This document shows, piece by piece, positions 1-7,136 of a DNA stretch of 64,000 bases; the stretch's first letter is position 1, and every line of letters starts with the position of its first letter. A program made the position numbers and the translations under genes. The DNA is from Dongia_B soli (GTDB taxonomy: Bacteria > Pseudomonadota > Alphaproteobacteria > Dongiales > Dongiaceae), in the NCBI RefSeq assembly GCF_034044715.1, contig NZ_JAXCLW010000013.1:1-64000 (forward strand). The letters are read 5' to 3'. Below the pieces are notes generated by a model that did not search any database, was not told the origin of the DNA, and saw only the letters and a list, made by a program, of their open reading frames with translations.

Positions 1-207
1 CACATCATTGTCGAAGACCGCCGGATCGCCGACCTCGGAATGCGCCGCCAGAACCCGGTTCAGCCAAAGCCGGAGCCGCTTAACCCTTCGGAAAACCCGG
101 CTGCGCCTCTTTGGCCGCCGGTCTCGTCCTGCATGCCATGGCGCCGGTCCGCTTCCATGATCCTCCCCATCCCCATAGTCATTACCACTATGGATACAGC
201 GAATCAT
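1..207 (-). CDS. Partial N-terminus, probable aspartyl/asparaginyl beta-hydroxylase-like protein
   Basis: An uninterrupted minus-strand frame begins at an ATG (205-207) and runs off the left edge after 69 codons. Residues 26-45 are strongly basic (many Arg/Lys). Then comes a Leu-rich stretch and, at the edge, a segment ending GDPAVFDNDV. A 'GDP-x-FDxxDFPW'-type segment opens the catalytic domain of the aspartyl/asparaginyl beta-hydroxylase (LpxO-like) family, Fe(II)/2-oxoglutarate enzymes; this is family knowledge, and only the first few residues of that segment are visible. Codon choice near the edge (CTG, GCG, GTC, GAC) fits the neighbours better than the upstream half does. No strong ribosome site precedes the ATG. 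An antisense frame in the same register is also open, so the call is tentative. Confidence 0.45.
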   Translation of the reverse strand, partial: MIRCIHSGNDYGDGEDHGSGPAPWHAGRDRRPKRRSRVFRRVKRLRLWLNRVLAAHSEVGDPAVFDNDV

Positions 208-464
208 TCGATCCGCGTACAAGCAGCCCGTGCGATAGTGCGACGACTGTCACGCGGCGCCTGTGTTTCCCGCCGCCCTGGACCCAACCACCACGACCAT
301 GAAAGGACCCTTGGGCCAAGCTGCCGGTGTCAGCTTGACCCGCGCCCAGCAATTCTGCATGGACAGCAGTAATATATATCTGCCAGCTCGCCCCGTTGAT
401 ACCGGAACCTTCGCCCGCGCTCGGCGCTTAACATTCGCGCTGAACTTCCGAAGAGGATTCCTCA

Positions 465-677
465 ATGACTCAAAACAAGCAGCCAAACCAAAATCAGAGC
501 AGCCATAAAGTTCAGGGCAAACGTCCTGATCAAGGGCAGAATCAAGCACAGCACCCCGATCAGTTGCAAGGCGGGGAGAAAGCGACGCCGCCAGAACCCA
601 AGACAGATCGGGAGCGTGCTCAACACCAGGATCAAGTCCGTGTCGGTCGAGAAAAGCAGAAAGACAAAGAGCGGTAA
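465..677 (+). CDS. Small hydrophilic Gln/Lys-rich protein, unknown function
   Basis: 70 codons, preceded by AGAGGA (452-457) seven bases before the ATG and followed 38 bases later by a strong intrinsic terminator. The product is made almost only of Gln, Lys, Asp, Glu, Arg, Pro, Asn and His, with no hydrophobic segment, signal peptide or cysteine. It looks intrinsically disordered and cytoplasmic. I do not recognise a family. The good ribosome site and dedicated terminator argue for a real short transcript; the low-complexity composition argues for caution. Confidence 0.5.
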   Translation: MTQNKQPNQNQSSHKVQGKRPDQGQNQAQHPDQLQGGEKATPPEPKTDRERAQHQDQVRVGREKQKDKER

Positions 678-715
678 CTGAGTTCATCGCAATCGCCGTA
701 CAGCGACCTATACTA

Positions 716-743
716 GGCGGAGTGATCTACTCCGCCTTTTTTT
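716..743 (+). terminator. Rho-independent terminator after the small Gln/Lys-rich gene
   Basis: A perfect 7-bp stem (716-722 with 730-736, GGCGGAG/CTCCGCC), a 7-base loop and seven T residues (737-743). Confidence 0.85.
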
Positions 744-882
744 GCCGCCCCTCTCGCCTTCGTCTCGCTTAAGCGCAACCAACCGATTGTAGAAAGTCAA
801 TGCGCCGCTCACACAATCAGGAGCGACGGAACAGTTGCCGCCTCTGCTGTTTTCTTTGGCATAGCAACACGAGGAGGTACCT

Positions 883-1242
883 ATGAAACTTGCTACAGTC
901 GCGTTCGCTGCGACCTGCCTGATCTTTGCATCGGCCGGCAGCAGCATCGCTCAAAGCAACAACACCACTGAGGGCACCAATCCGCAACCGCCGACAACCA
1001 CCGGCACGACCAATGTACCCGACGCTACGGGCGGCGGCACGCAGGGCGGCGGTGCCGGCGAAAACAGTGGCTCGAATAACTCCGGCGGCGTATCAGGCGG
1101 TGGAACTTCCGGCGCCGGCGGAACATCCGGCGGTGCCGGCGGGACTTCCGGTGGTGCCGGCGGCACATCGGGCGGCGCGTCCGGCGGCGGAAGCTCCGGC
1201 GGCGGTTCAAGTAGCGGCGGCTCAAGCGGCGGCGGCGACTAA
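883..1242 (+). CDS. Exported Gly/Ser-repeat protein
   Basis: 119 codons with a near-perfect Shine-Dalgarno site, GAGGAGGT (871-878), just before the ATG. Residues 1-24 are a signal peptide: Lys2, a hydrophobic core, and a Ser-Ile-Ala-Gln cleavage region. The mature part starts with an Asn/Thr/Pro-rich segment (about 25-50). It then becomes almost pure Gly/Ser/Thr/Ala built on a seven-residue unit (TSGGAGG), encoded by 21-base DNA repeats, and ends in a Gly-Ser tail with a terminal Asp. No enzyme motif is visible. Such sequences are flexible and often surface or cell-wall associated; that role is inference. It is monocistronic, with its own terminator 17 bases downstream. Repeat number may vary between strains. 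Confidence 0.75.
   Translation: MKLATVAFAATCLIFASAGSSIAQSNNTTEGTNPQPPTTTGTTNVPDATGGGTQGGGAGENSGSNNSGGVSGGGTSGAGGTSGGAGGTSGGAGGTSGGASGGGSSGGGSSSGGSSGGGD
1099..1179 (+). repeat. Tandem 21-bp coding repeats
   Basis: Three consecutive 21-base units (1117-1137, 1138-1158, 1159-1179) differ at a few positions. They are preceded by an 18-base shortened copy (1099-1116). Each unit keeps the reading frame and encodes Gly-Gly-Thr-Ser-Gly-Gly-Ala or a near variant. Confidence 0.8.
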
Positions 1243-1258
1243 GGCTGATCTCCTTCCC

Positions 1259-1286
1259 AAGAGCCGCCACGAGGCGGCTCTTTTTT
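1259..1286 (+). terminator. Rho-independent terminator after the Gly/Ser-repeat gene
   Basis: A perfect 8-bp stem GAGCCGCC/GGCGGCTC (1261-1268 with 1273-1280), ACGA loop, six T residues (1281-1286), and A residues on the 5' side. Confidence 0.9.
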
Positions 1287-1406
1287 GCCCGGCCATCGAT
1301 GGAGTATCGAACCACGTTTCCTCATGGGAGGCCGGAAGCCGACAGCCAAACTGTCTCGCTTGACGCAATCACTGCAATAGACCGGGGCATTTGAACGAGG
1401 AATACG

Positions 1407-1448
1407 AGGAGGCCCCACTTAAGCGATGTCGCGATCAGGGGGCCTCCT
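1407..1448. repeat. 10-bp inverted repeat beyond the lipoprotein stop codon
   Basis: AGGAGGCCCC (1407-1416) pairs with GGGGCCTCCT (1439-1448) around a 22-base loop. It overlaps the stop codon region of the minus-strand lipoprotein gene and may act as a transcript end, but there is no T run on either side. Confidence 0.4.
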
Positions 1449-1630
1449 TACCGGCCGAGACCGCCACCACCTCCATCGCCAAGACCGCCACCTCCTCCAT
1501 GACCAGGGTCTATACCATTGCGCTCGTTTGCATTCTGCTGCTTTTCCAGGGCTCGTTGGGTTGCGTCTTTATCACAGGCGGCGATGAAAGCGATGCAGGC
1601 GGCCAGCAGCGCGAACTTTCTACGCGTCAT
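1448..1630 (-). CDS. Small lipoprotein with Gly-rich tail
   Basis: 60 codons. The start is the ATG at 1630 because AGGAAGGAG lies nine bases upstream. Residues 2-4 (Thr-Arg-Arg) lead a hydrophobic core ending in FIAAC, a clear lipobox with the acylated Cys at about residue 19. The mature peptide is short and charged (Lys, Asp, Glu, Gln, Asn) and ends with two Gly5 blocks (GGGGGLGDGGGGGLGR). The predicted location is membrane-anchored, facing the periplasm. No family is recognised. It faces the Gly/Ser-repeat gene, which is also exported and Gly-rich, so the two may be functionally related; that is only a suggestion. Confidence 0.7.
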   Translation of the reverse strand: MTRRKFALLAACIAFIAACDKDATQRALEKQQNANERNGIDPGHGGGGGLGDGGGGGLGR

Positions 1631-1660
1631 GAGAACTCTCCTTCCTAGATGGCACAAATT

Positions 1661-2739
1661 CCCGGAAGCGGTTTTGGTCGGGCGCGCTGGCCCAAGCGAA
1701 GAGCTGCATGTTTACCTGCAGCCGCGCGATGGGCGCGACCAAGCTTTTTGCTCTACCGGACATTATGGGATCTTCCATCCTTTTACATGCCGACGAACAT
1801 TTCTCGAGGAAATCGTTTCAAGAAAGTAGGCACGTTCCACATCAGCCAAGCCGGTCTCCATATCCTTTTGCAGCCGGAGCTTCGTCACGAGTACCTGCTT
1901 CCTGGCATTGATGACGTCTTAAACGCCACTGTACGCTTCATCACATCGATACGTCCTTGTGGCCACAGAGCTGGATGTAGCGGAAGGGCATATTGCCGTA
2001 TTCGCCCGGTTTTTCTCCAGTTCGCACCGAGGGCGTGGATATAGTAAAACAGGAACCCAAGCACGAAGGGGGCATGCAAAAAGGGGGGTGAACATCGCCG
2101 GTCGCCAGGATCGCATCCAACAGTGCATGCGCGTCTGCCGCTGCACTTTGGTAAGGCAGCACCTTGGCCATGCCCGTCAACACGATGCCGCTCGTCTTGG
2201 TTCCGTTGCTTCTATGCGCTAGACAACAATGAACGGACTATCTCGGAGCGGACAATCGAAGCGTCTTCGCAGCTACGCGGTGTCGCAGTCCACCATATCG
2301 GTTCGATAGTGCCTCAGCCTCATGTCAGCTGATTTTCGAGACGGCGCGATGCGGACCGGATCGGTCCGATAGGGACTCTGCTGGACGCATCCCGCCGACT
2401 GATATGCGCGCTGCCTCATCCAAGCGGTATCACACCGGACGTCTTCCCGTGGCCGCGAAGCGAGAATGAGGCACTTTGATTTCGGGTCACAGGCGGCCGC
2501 GCTTGCCAAGGCAAGAGCTCTCCGCCTAGAATTCCGCCAAACATTCAATCAACTATTTTGCTGAAACACCTCGATCATCATGGCCCGACCCTTCCCTCCA
2601 TTTTCAAGCCGACAGCCCAAGCTGGGCCGCGCCGGATCTTTGTCGGAGCAGCGGCCATGAGATGCTGGAAGTTACGAAAATTATCCTTCCTTTTCAGCTA
2701 TTTATCCGCGATCAACTCAATATCTGGGAAACATAACGA
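1661..2739. other. 1.1 kb gene-poor stretch upstream of the molybdenum hydroxylase operon
   Basis: Several short open frames exist on both strands, but none has a good ribosome site, recognisable motif or coding-like composition. A minus-strand stretch near 1940-2183 could be a decayed gene: it has a hydrophobic, protein-like start and shifts frame near a run of six G and five A (about 2073-2092). Also visible is a short inverted repeat CGGACC-GGATC-GGTCCG (2352-2368). The promoter of the following operon must lie in the 3' end of this stretch; I cannot place it. Confidence 0.5.
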
Positions 2740-3600
2740 ATGAGATATGAGCGTCCGACCTCCTTCAAGGCAGCGGCCGAGCTGCTGGCCAAGGAAAAGG
2801 GCCAGGCCTTTATCCTGGCTGGGGGCACCGATCTTCTGGTGCGCATGCGGACCGGCTTCGTCGAGCCGGATCTGGTGGTTGATGTCAAGCGCATCAACGG
2901 ATCGAGAGAGATCAAGAAGACCGAATCGGGTTTCGTCATCGGCGCCGCGGTTTCGGGCGCCGAACTCAGCGAGCACAAGGCGTTAAAGAAGGCTTGGCCA
3001 GGTGTGGTCGAAGCCGCCAATCTGATTGGCTCGAAGCAAGTGCAGGGACGCTGCACCATGACCGGCAATCTGTGCAATGCCTCTCCCGCTGCCGATAGCG
3101 TGCCGGCTCTGGTTGCCGCCGGCGCCAAGGCGGTCATCGTCGGGCCGAAGGGCAAGCGCAGGGTGGCCGTGGAGGAGATTCCGGTTGGTCCCGGCAAGAC
3201 CTCGCTGAAGAAGGGCGAGATCGTCGAGAGCATCATCCTGCCCAAGCGGCCGCCGAAATCCGGCGATGCTTACCTGCGTTTCATCCCGCGCAGCGAGATG
3301 GATATTGCCGTGGTCGGCGTTGGCGTCAGCGTGACGCTGGATGGCAAAGGTGTCGTCACCAAGGCGCGTGTCGCCCTCGGCGCCGTTGCGCCGACTGTCC
3401 GCCTGGTGCCGGAAGCAGCCAAGGCGCTGATCGGCACAAAGATGGAAGAGGCTGCGTTGGATAAGATGGCCGAAGCCTGTTCGGCCGCCTGCAGCCCGAT
3501 CGACGACAAGCGCGGCACGCGCGAATTTCGTATCAAAGTCGCCGGCGTGCTCGCGCGCCGCGCCGCTATCATTGCGCGCCAGCGCGCGGGAGGAAAGTAA
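2740..3600 (+). CDS. Molybdenum hydroxylase, FAD-binding medium subunit
   Basis: 286 residues, normal for the CoxM/medium-subunit family of xanthine-dehydrogenase-type enzymes. The subunit carries FAD and passes electrons from the iron-sulfur subunit to the acceptor. Both flavin-binding signatures are present: AGGTDLL at 27-33 and TGNLCNASPAAD at 108-119, in which one Gly of the usual TxGGN is replaced by Thr. The C-terminal CO-dehydrogenase flavoprotein domain follows (about 180-280). The start is the first ATG of the frame; its ribosome site is weak. The stop codon overlaps the next start (TAATG), so the gene is translationally coupled to the small subunit. Confidence 0.93.
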   Translation: MRYERPTSFKAAAELLAKEKGQAFILAGGTDLLVRMRTGFVEPDLVVDVKRINGSREIKKTESGFVIGAAVSGAELSEHKALKKAWPGVVEAANLIGSKQVQGRCTMTGNLCNASPAADSVPALVAAGAKAVIVGPKGKRRVAVEEIPVGPGKTSLKKGEIVESIILPKRPPKSGDAYLRFIPRSEMDIAVVGVGVSVTLDGKGVVTKARVALGAVAPTVRLVPEAAKALIGTKMEEAALDKMAEACSAACSPIDDKRGTREFRIKVAGVLARRAAIIARQRAGGK

Positions 3601-4100
3601 TGTCCGGCGTTCATGTCACCACCAGGATCAACGGCGATGAAATCCAATTCGTCTGCGAACCCGATGAGAGCCTGCTCGATGTCTTGCGCAACCGCCTTGG
3701 CCTGACCGGCGCCAAGGAAGGCTGCGGCACCGGCGATTGCGGCGCCTGCAGCGTCACAATCGATGGCCGCCTCACCTGTTCCTGCCTGGTTCTGGGTGCT
3801 GAGGTCGATGGCCTCGATATCGGCACCATCGAAGGCATGGCCAAAGGCGATGAACTGCACCCCTTGCAGAAGAAGTTCATCGAGCATGCCGCTCTGCAAT
3901 GCGGCATCTGCACACCGGGTTTCCTGGTCGCAGCCAAAGCATTGCTCGACCGCAATCCCACGCCGAGCGAAACCGAGATCCGCTTCGGCCTCGCCGGCAA
4001 TCTCTGCCGCTGCACCGGCTATGACAAGATCGTGCGCGCCGTCCAGGCGGCCGCCGAAGAAATGAATAGCGCGAAAAAAATCCAGCAGAAGGTGGCCTGA
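3600..4100 (+). CDS. Molybdenum hydroxylase, 2Fe-2S small subunit
   Basis: 166 residues carrying two [2Fe-2S] clusters. The plant-ferredoxin-type cluster uses Cys42, Cys47, Cys50 and Cys62 (CGTGDCGAC then CSC). The second, all-helical domain holds Cys101 and Cys104 (CGICTPG) plus Cys136 and Cys138 (NLCRCTGY). All eight ligands are present, so the subunit should be functional. It relays electrons from the molybdenum centre to FAD. It overlaps the upstream gene by one base and is followed by the large subunit after two bases, in the order medium-small-large used by CO-dehydrogenase-like operons. Confidence 0.95.
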   Translation: MSGVHVTTRINGDEIQFVCEPDESLLDVLRNRLGLTGAKEGCGTGDCGACSVTIDGRLTCSCLVLGAEVDGLDIGTIEGMAKGDELHPLQKKFIEHAALQCGICTPGFLVAAKALLDRNPTPSETEIRFGLAGNLCRCTGYDKIVRAVQAAAEEMNSAKKIQQKVA

Positions 4101-4102
4101 CC

Positions 4103-6379
4103 ATGCCGCTCGACAATCCCTCCGATAATATCCGCAAGTTCAAGCTGGTCGGCACCCGCCCCGATCGCCAGGACGGTTTCGACAAAGTGACCGGCCGCGC
4201 CAAATTCGGCGCCGATGCCGTCGCCCCGGGCCAGCTCGTCGGCCGGATCCTGCGGTCGCCGCATGCCCATGCCCGGATCAAGAACATCGACACCTCCAAA
4301 GCGGAGAAACTTGCCGGGGTCAAAGCCGTGGTGACACGGGCAGATTTCCCCGACAAGACCGATGGCGATAGCGGCCTCTTCGACATCCTCACCAATATCA
4401 TGGCGCGGGATAAGGCTCTTTATGAGGGCCATACCGTCGCCGCCGTTGCCGCCGTCAGCGCCGCCGTTGCGAAACAGGCGCTTAAGCTGATCAAGGTGGA
4501 TTACGAAATCCTGCCGCATGTCACCGATGTCGATGAGGCGATGAAGCCGAATGCACCGGTACTGCATCCGAAGCTTTTCACCGAAGGCCTGCCCGAGAAG
4601 CCGAAGAAGCCGTCCAATGTCGCGCGGCGGTATGAATTCGGCCATGGCGATGTCGAAGATGGTTTCGCCAAGGCCGATATCATCGTCGAACGCAGCTTCA
4701 AGACGGAAGCCACGCATCAAGGCTATATCGAGCCTCATGCCTGCCTCGCCAATGTTTCGCCCGATGGCAGCGGCGAGCTTTGGGTTTGCACCCAGGGCCA
4801 CTTCATGGTGCGCGATTACTGCGCGCGGTTGCTCGGCCTGGAGATTTCCAAGCTGCGCGTTACCGCGTCGGAGATCGGCGGCGGCTTCGGCGGCAAGACC
4901 ACGGTCTTCCTGGAACCGGTGGCCCTGGCCTTGTCGCGCAAGGCCAATCGCCCGGTGAAGCTGGTGATGAGCCGCGACGAGGTCTTCAAATGCACCGGCC
5001 CGACCTCCAGTGCGTCGATCGACGTGAAGATCGGCGTCACCAAGGACGGTCTGATCACCGCTGCCGATGCGACCTTGCGCTATCAGGGCGGCGCCTTCCC
5101 CGGTTCGCCGGCGGAATTCGGCGCGATGAGTGCTTTCGCGCAGTATCATCTCGATAACGTGCGCACGATCGCCTATGACGTCGTCACCAATCGCCCCAAG
5201 CAGGCGGCTTACCGCGCTCCCGGCGCGCCGATGGCCAATTTCGCGGTCGAGAGCGTGATCGAGGAACTGGCGCATAAGGTCGGCATTGAGCCAATCGATT
5301 TCCGCATCAAGAATGCGGCGCGCGAAGGCACCCGCTCCTCCTATGGCCCGGTCTATGGGCCGATCGGCCTGCTTGCGACCCTGGAAGAAGCCCGCAAGCA
5401 CCCGCATTTCAAGGCGCCCCTCGGCCCCAATCAAGGCCGCGGCATGGCGGCGGGTTTCTGGTTCAATTTCGGCGGCCAGTCCTGCGTCAGCCTCAACATC
5501 CCGGTGGATGGCACCGTCACGATCTCGGTCGGTTCGCCCGATATCGGCGGCTCGCGCGCCTCGATGTGCCTGATGACGGCGGAAGAGCTCGGCATTCCCT
5601 ATGGGCATGTGCGGGCGATCATCGCCGATACCAGCTCCCTCGGTTACAACGATGTCACGGACGGCAGCCGCACGACCTTCGCCACTGGCATGGCCTGCAT
5701 CCTCGCGGCGCGAGATGCGATCAAGAAGCTCTGCCAGCGCGCTGCCATGATGTGGGGCATTCCCGAAGAGGCGGTGACCTGGGAAAAGGGCTATGCCAAA
5801 CCGGCCGGCGCCAATGCCGGCAATTTCCCGCCGCTCTCGCTGAAGGAAATTGCCGCGGCGTCCGGCGCGACCGGCGGTCCGATCGCTGGCCATCACGAAT
5901 ATTCGGCCGATGGCGCGGGTGTCAGCTTCGCCACGCATATCTGCGATGTCGAGGTGGATCCTGAGACCGGGGCAGCCCGCGTGGTGCGCTATACCGTGCT
6001 GCAGGATGCCGGCAAGGCGGTTCATCCCTCCTATGTCGAGGGCCAGTTCCAGGGCGGCGCCGTCCAGGGCATCGGCTGGGCGCTGAATGAGGAATATATC
6101 TACGGCAAGGATGGCCGGTTGCAGAATGCCGGCTTCCTCGATTACCGCATCCCGGTCTGCTCGGACCTGCCGATGATCGATACGAAGATCCTGGAAATTC
6201 CCAATCCGGGCCATCCTTATGGTGTCCGCGGCGTCGGCGAGACCTCGATCGTCCCGCCGTTGGCCGCCGTCGCCAATGCCGTGTCGAACGCGGTCGGCGT
6301 GCGCATGACCGAACTGCCGATCTCGCCGCCCCGCCTCCTGAAGGCGCTGGAAACGGCGAACCTGGCGAAAGCCTCGTAA
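4103..6379 (+). CDS. Molybdenum hydroxylase, molybdopterin-binding large subunit
   Basis: 758 residues, normal for the xanthine dehydrogenase/CoxL superfamily. The N-terminal Ald_Xan_dh_C-type domain (about 25-135) is followed by the Mo-cofactor domains. GGGFGG lies near 258-263, and the active-site loop reads AYRAPGAP (Tyr370-Arg371). The catalytic base is Glu713 in GVRGVGETS. The loop is neither the AYRCSFR of true form I CO dehydrogenase nor the AYRGAGR of form II, so CO oxidation should not be inferred. The loop is closer to aldehyde-oxidase or hydroxylase branches acting on aromatic or N-heterocyclic substrates. The substrate is unknown. No dedicated XdhC/CoxI maturation gene is nearby; a sulfur-carrier gene follows five bases downstream. 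Confidence 0.93.
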   Translation: MPLDNPSDNIRKFKLVGTRPDRQDGFDKVTGRAKFGADAVAPGQLVGRILRSPHAHARIKNIDTSKAEKLAGVKAVVTRADFPDKTDGDSGLFDILTNIMARDKALYEGHTVAAVAAVSAAVAKQALKLIKVDYEILPHVTDVDEAMKPNAPVLHPKLFTEGLPEKPKKPSNVARRYEFGHGDVEDGFAKADIIVERSFKTEATHQGYIEPHACLANVSPDGSGELWVCTQGHFMVRDYCARLLGLEISKLRVTASEIGGGFGGKTTVFLEPVALALSRKANRPVKLVMSRDEVFKCTGPTSSASIDVKIGVTKDGLITAADATLRYQGGAFPGSPAEFGAMSAFAQYHLDNVRTIAYDVVTNRPKQAAYRAPGAPMANFAVESVIEELAHKVGIEPIDFRIKNAAREGTRSSYGPVYGPIGLLATLEEARKHPHFKAPLGPNQGRGMAAGFWFNFGGQSCVSLNIPVDGTVTISVGSPDIGGSRASMCLMTAEELGIPYGHVRAIIADTSSLGYNDVTDGSRTTFATGMACILAARDAIKKLCQRAAMMWGIPEEAVTWEKGYAKPAGANAGNFPPLSLKEIAAASGATGGPIAGHHEYSADGAGVSFATHICDVEVDPETGAARVVRYTVLQDAGKAVHPSYVEGQFQGGAVQGIGWALNEEYIYGKDGRLQNAGFLDYRIPVCSDLPMIDTKILEIPNPGHPYGVRGVGETSIVPPLAAVANAVSNAVGVRMTELPISPPRLLKALETANLAKAS

Positions 6380-6383
6380 CTCC

Positions 6384-6629
6384 ATGGCCAGGGTCACCGT
6401 CTGGGGCTCGCTCAGGAGCCAAACCGGTGGCCAGGCCACGGTCGAAATCGAGGCACGCAATGTGATGGAACTGCTGGCCCGGCTAGGTGAAACCTATCCG
6501 GGCCTGCAGCCCACCATCAAGCGCGGCGTCTCTGTCTCGATCGACGGACTTATCTATCGCGAAGGCTGGCTGCAGCCGTTGAAACCGGAAACCGAAGTCT
6601 ATCTCCTGCCCCGCATGACGGGTGGTTGA
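6384..6629 (+). CDS. MoaD/ThiS-like ubiquitin-fold sulfur carrier
   Basis: 81 residues ending in RMTGG. The C-terminal Gly-Gly is the mark of beta-grasp sulfur carriers: MoaD for molybdopterin, ThiS for thiazole. The pattern fits MoaD: an early beta strand (VTVWGSL), the LLARLGETYPG helix typical of MoaD/ThiS, then an acidic and hydrophobic segment before the Gly-Gly tail. In the family an E1-like protein adenylates the terminal Gly, which then carries a thiocarboxylate. The gene starts five bases after the large subunit stop and is clearly in its operon, so it probably serves the cofactor of this enzyme or supplies its sulfido ligand; that is inference. No partner E1 or MoaE is in the window. 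Confidence 0.8.
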   Translation: MARVTVWGSLRSQTGGQATVEIEARNVMELLARLGETYPGLQPTIKRGVSVSIDGLIYREGWLQPLKPETEVYLLPRMTGG

Positions 6630-6734
6630 CTGACCGTGTGCGCGTTTATGATCCGCGCATGACATCGTCGCCGGGTGGAGAGTCTCCCGCGCCAAAGCAG
6701 TCCGTGGATTGAGTAATATCAAGACCGGCGTGAA

Positions 6735-6823
6735 TGGTGCCCGCTGCCGGACTCGAACCGGCACAGAAGTTTCCTTCCGAGGGATTTTAAGTCCCTTGTG
6801 TCTACCAATTCCACCAAGCGGGC
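6735..6823 (-). tRNA. tRNA-Leu (anticodon UAA)
   Basis: The minus strand folds as a class II (long variable arm) tRNA. The acceptor is GCCCGCT/AGCGGGC followed by discriminator A and an encoded CCA (6735-6737). The D-loop has TGGTAGAC, the anticodon stem-loop is GGGAC-TTAAAAT-CCC with anticodon TAA, and the T-arm is GCCGGTTCGAGTCCGGC. The long variable arm fits leucine. A TATAT box (about 6865) and a GC-rich hairpin (6837-6857) lie just upstream in the leader. Confidence 0.97.
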
Positions 6824-7032
6824 CTGCGAGGCGGGGCACCGGCCGGAAGGGCCGGTGGACGGCCATATAAGTCGTCCGCCGATCCTCTATCATCCTCTTT
6901 GGAGCCCGTCCAGCTTTGACCCGCGCCGCTCTTGAAACTGGGCGAGCGAGCTGCCACATCTCACTGATGATGCAGTTCTTGCCTGCCAATCTTCAGATGA
7001 TGCATGGGGCGTGTCCGCGACTGGACAGCGTT

Positions 7033-7073
7033 GCCCCGGCGGCTCGACGCGACTGATTATCGCCCGCCGGGGC
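7033..7073. repeat. 10-bp inverted repeat in the rnk leader
   Basis: GCCCCGGCGG (7033-7042) pairs perfectly with CCGCCGGGGC (7064-7073). It sits 64 bases before the rnk start, in a 313-base stretch (6824-7136) with no gene, between divergent tRNA-Leu and rnk. Without a T run it is not an intrinsic terminator; it could be a leader hairpin or a protein-binding site. Confidence 0.5.
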
Positions 7074-7136
7074 CTCTCCTACCACCTCACCTATTCAAAA
7101 AGTCCAAATAATTCGTCGTCGAGGGAGACTTACGTC

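Noticed and set aside
40..372. Plus-strand frame at the left edge
   Set aside because: It is in exact antisense register to the minus-strand partial gene and loses protein-like features after codon 30.
1391..1648. Plus-strand open frame of 85 codons
   Set aside because: It is antisense to the lipoprotein gene, has no ribosome site, and its Thr/Ala runs mirror the opposite-strand Gly tail.
1620..1778. Minus-strand frame of 52 codons just upstream of the lipoprotein start
   Set aside because: The only ribosome-like sequence touches the ATG with no spacing, and no motif is recognisable; it may be leader sequence.
1941..2183. Minus-strand GTG frame with a protein-like first 30 codons
   Set aside because: It shifts frame at a homopolymer, has no strong start signal and matches no family I know; kept only as a possible decayed gene.
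2273..2548. Minus-strand frame of 91 codons
   Set aside because: Composition is Arg/Cys-rich and not coding-like; no start signal.
2740..6379. Carbon monoxide dehydrogenase identity
   Set aside because: The active-site loop AYRAPGAP lacks the Cys-containing loop of form I and the Gly-rich loop of form II.
4019..6460. Very long minus-strand open frame
   Set aside because: It is the antisense shadow of the large hydroxylase subunit, whose plus-strand motifs are complete.
6837..6857. GC-rich hairpin upstream of tRNA-Leu
   Set aside because: A perfect 8-bp stem but no T run, so not a terminator; may be part of the tRNA leader.
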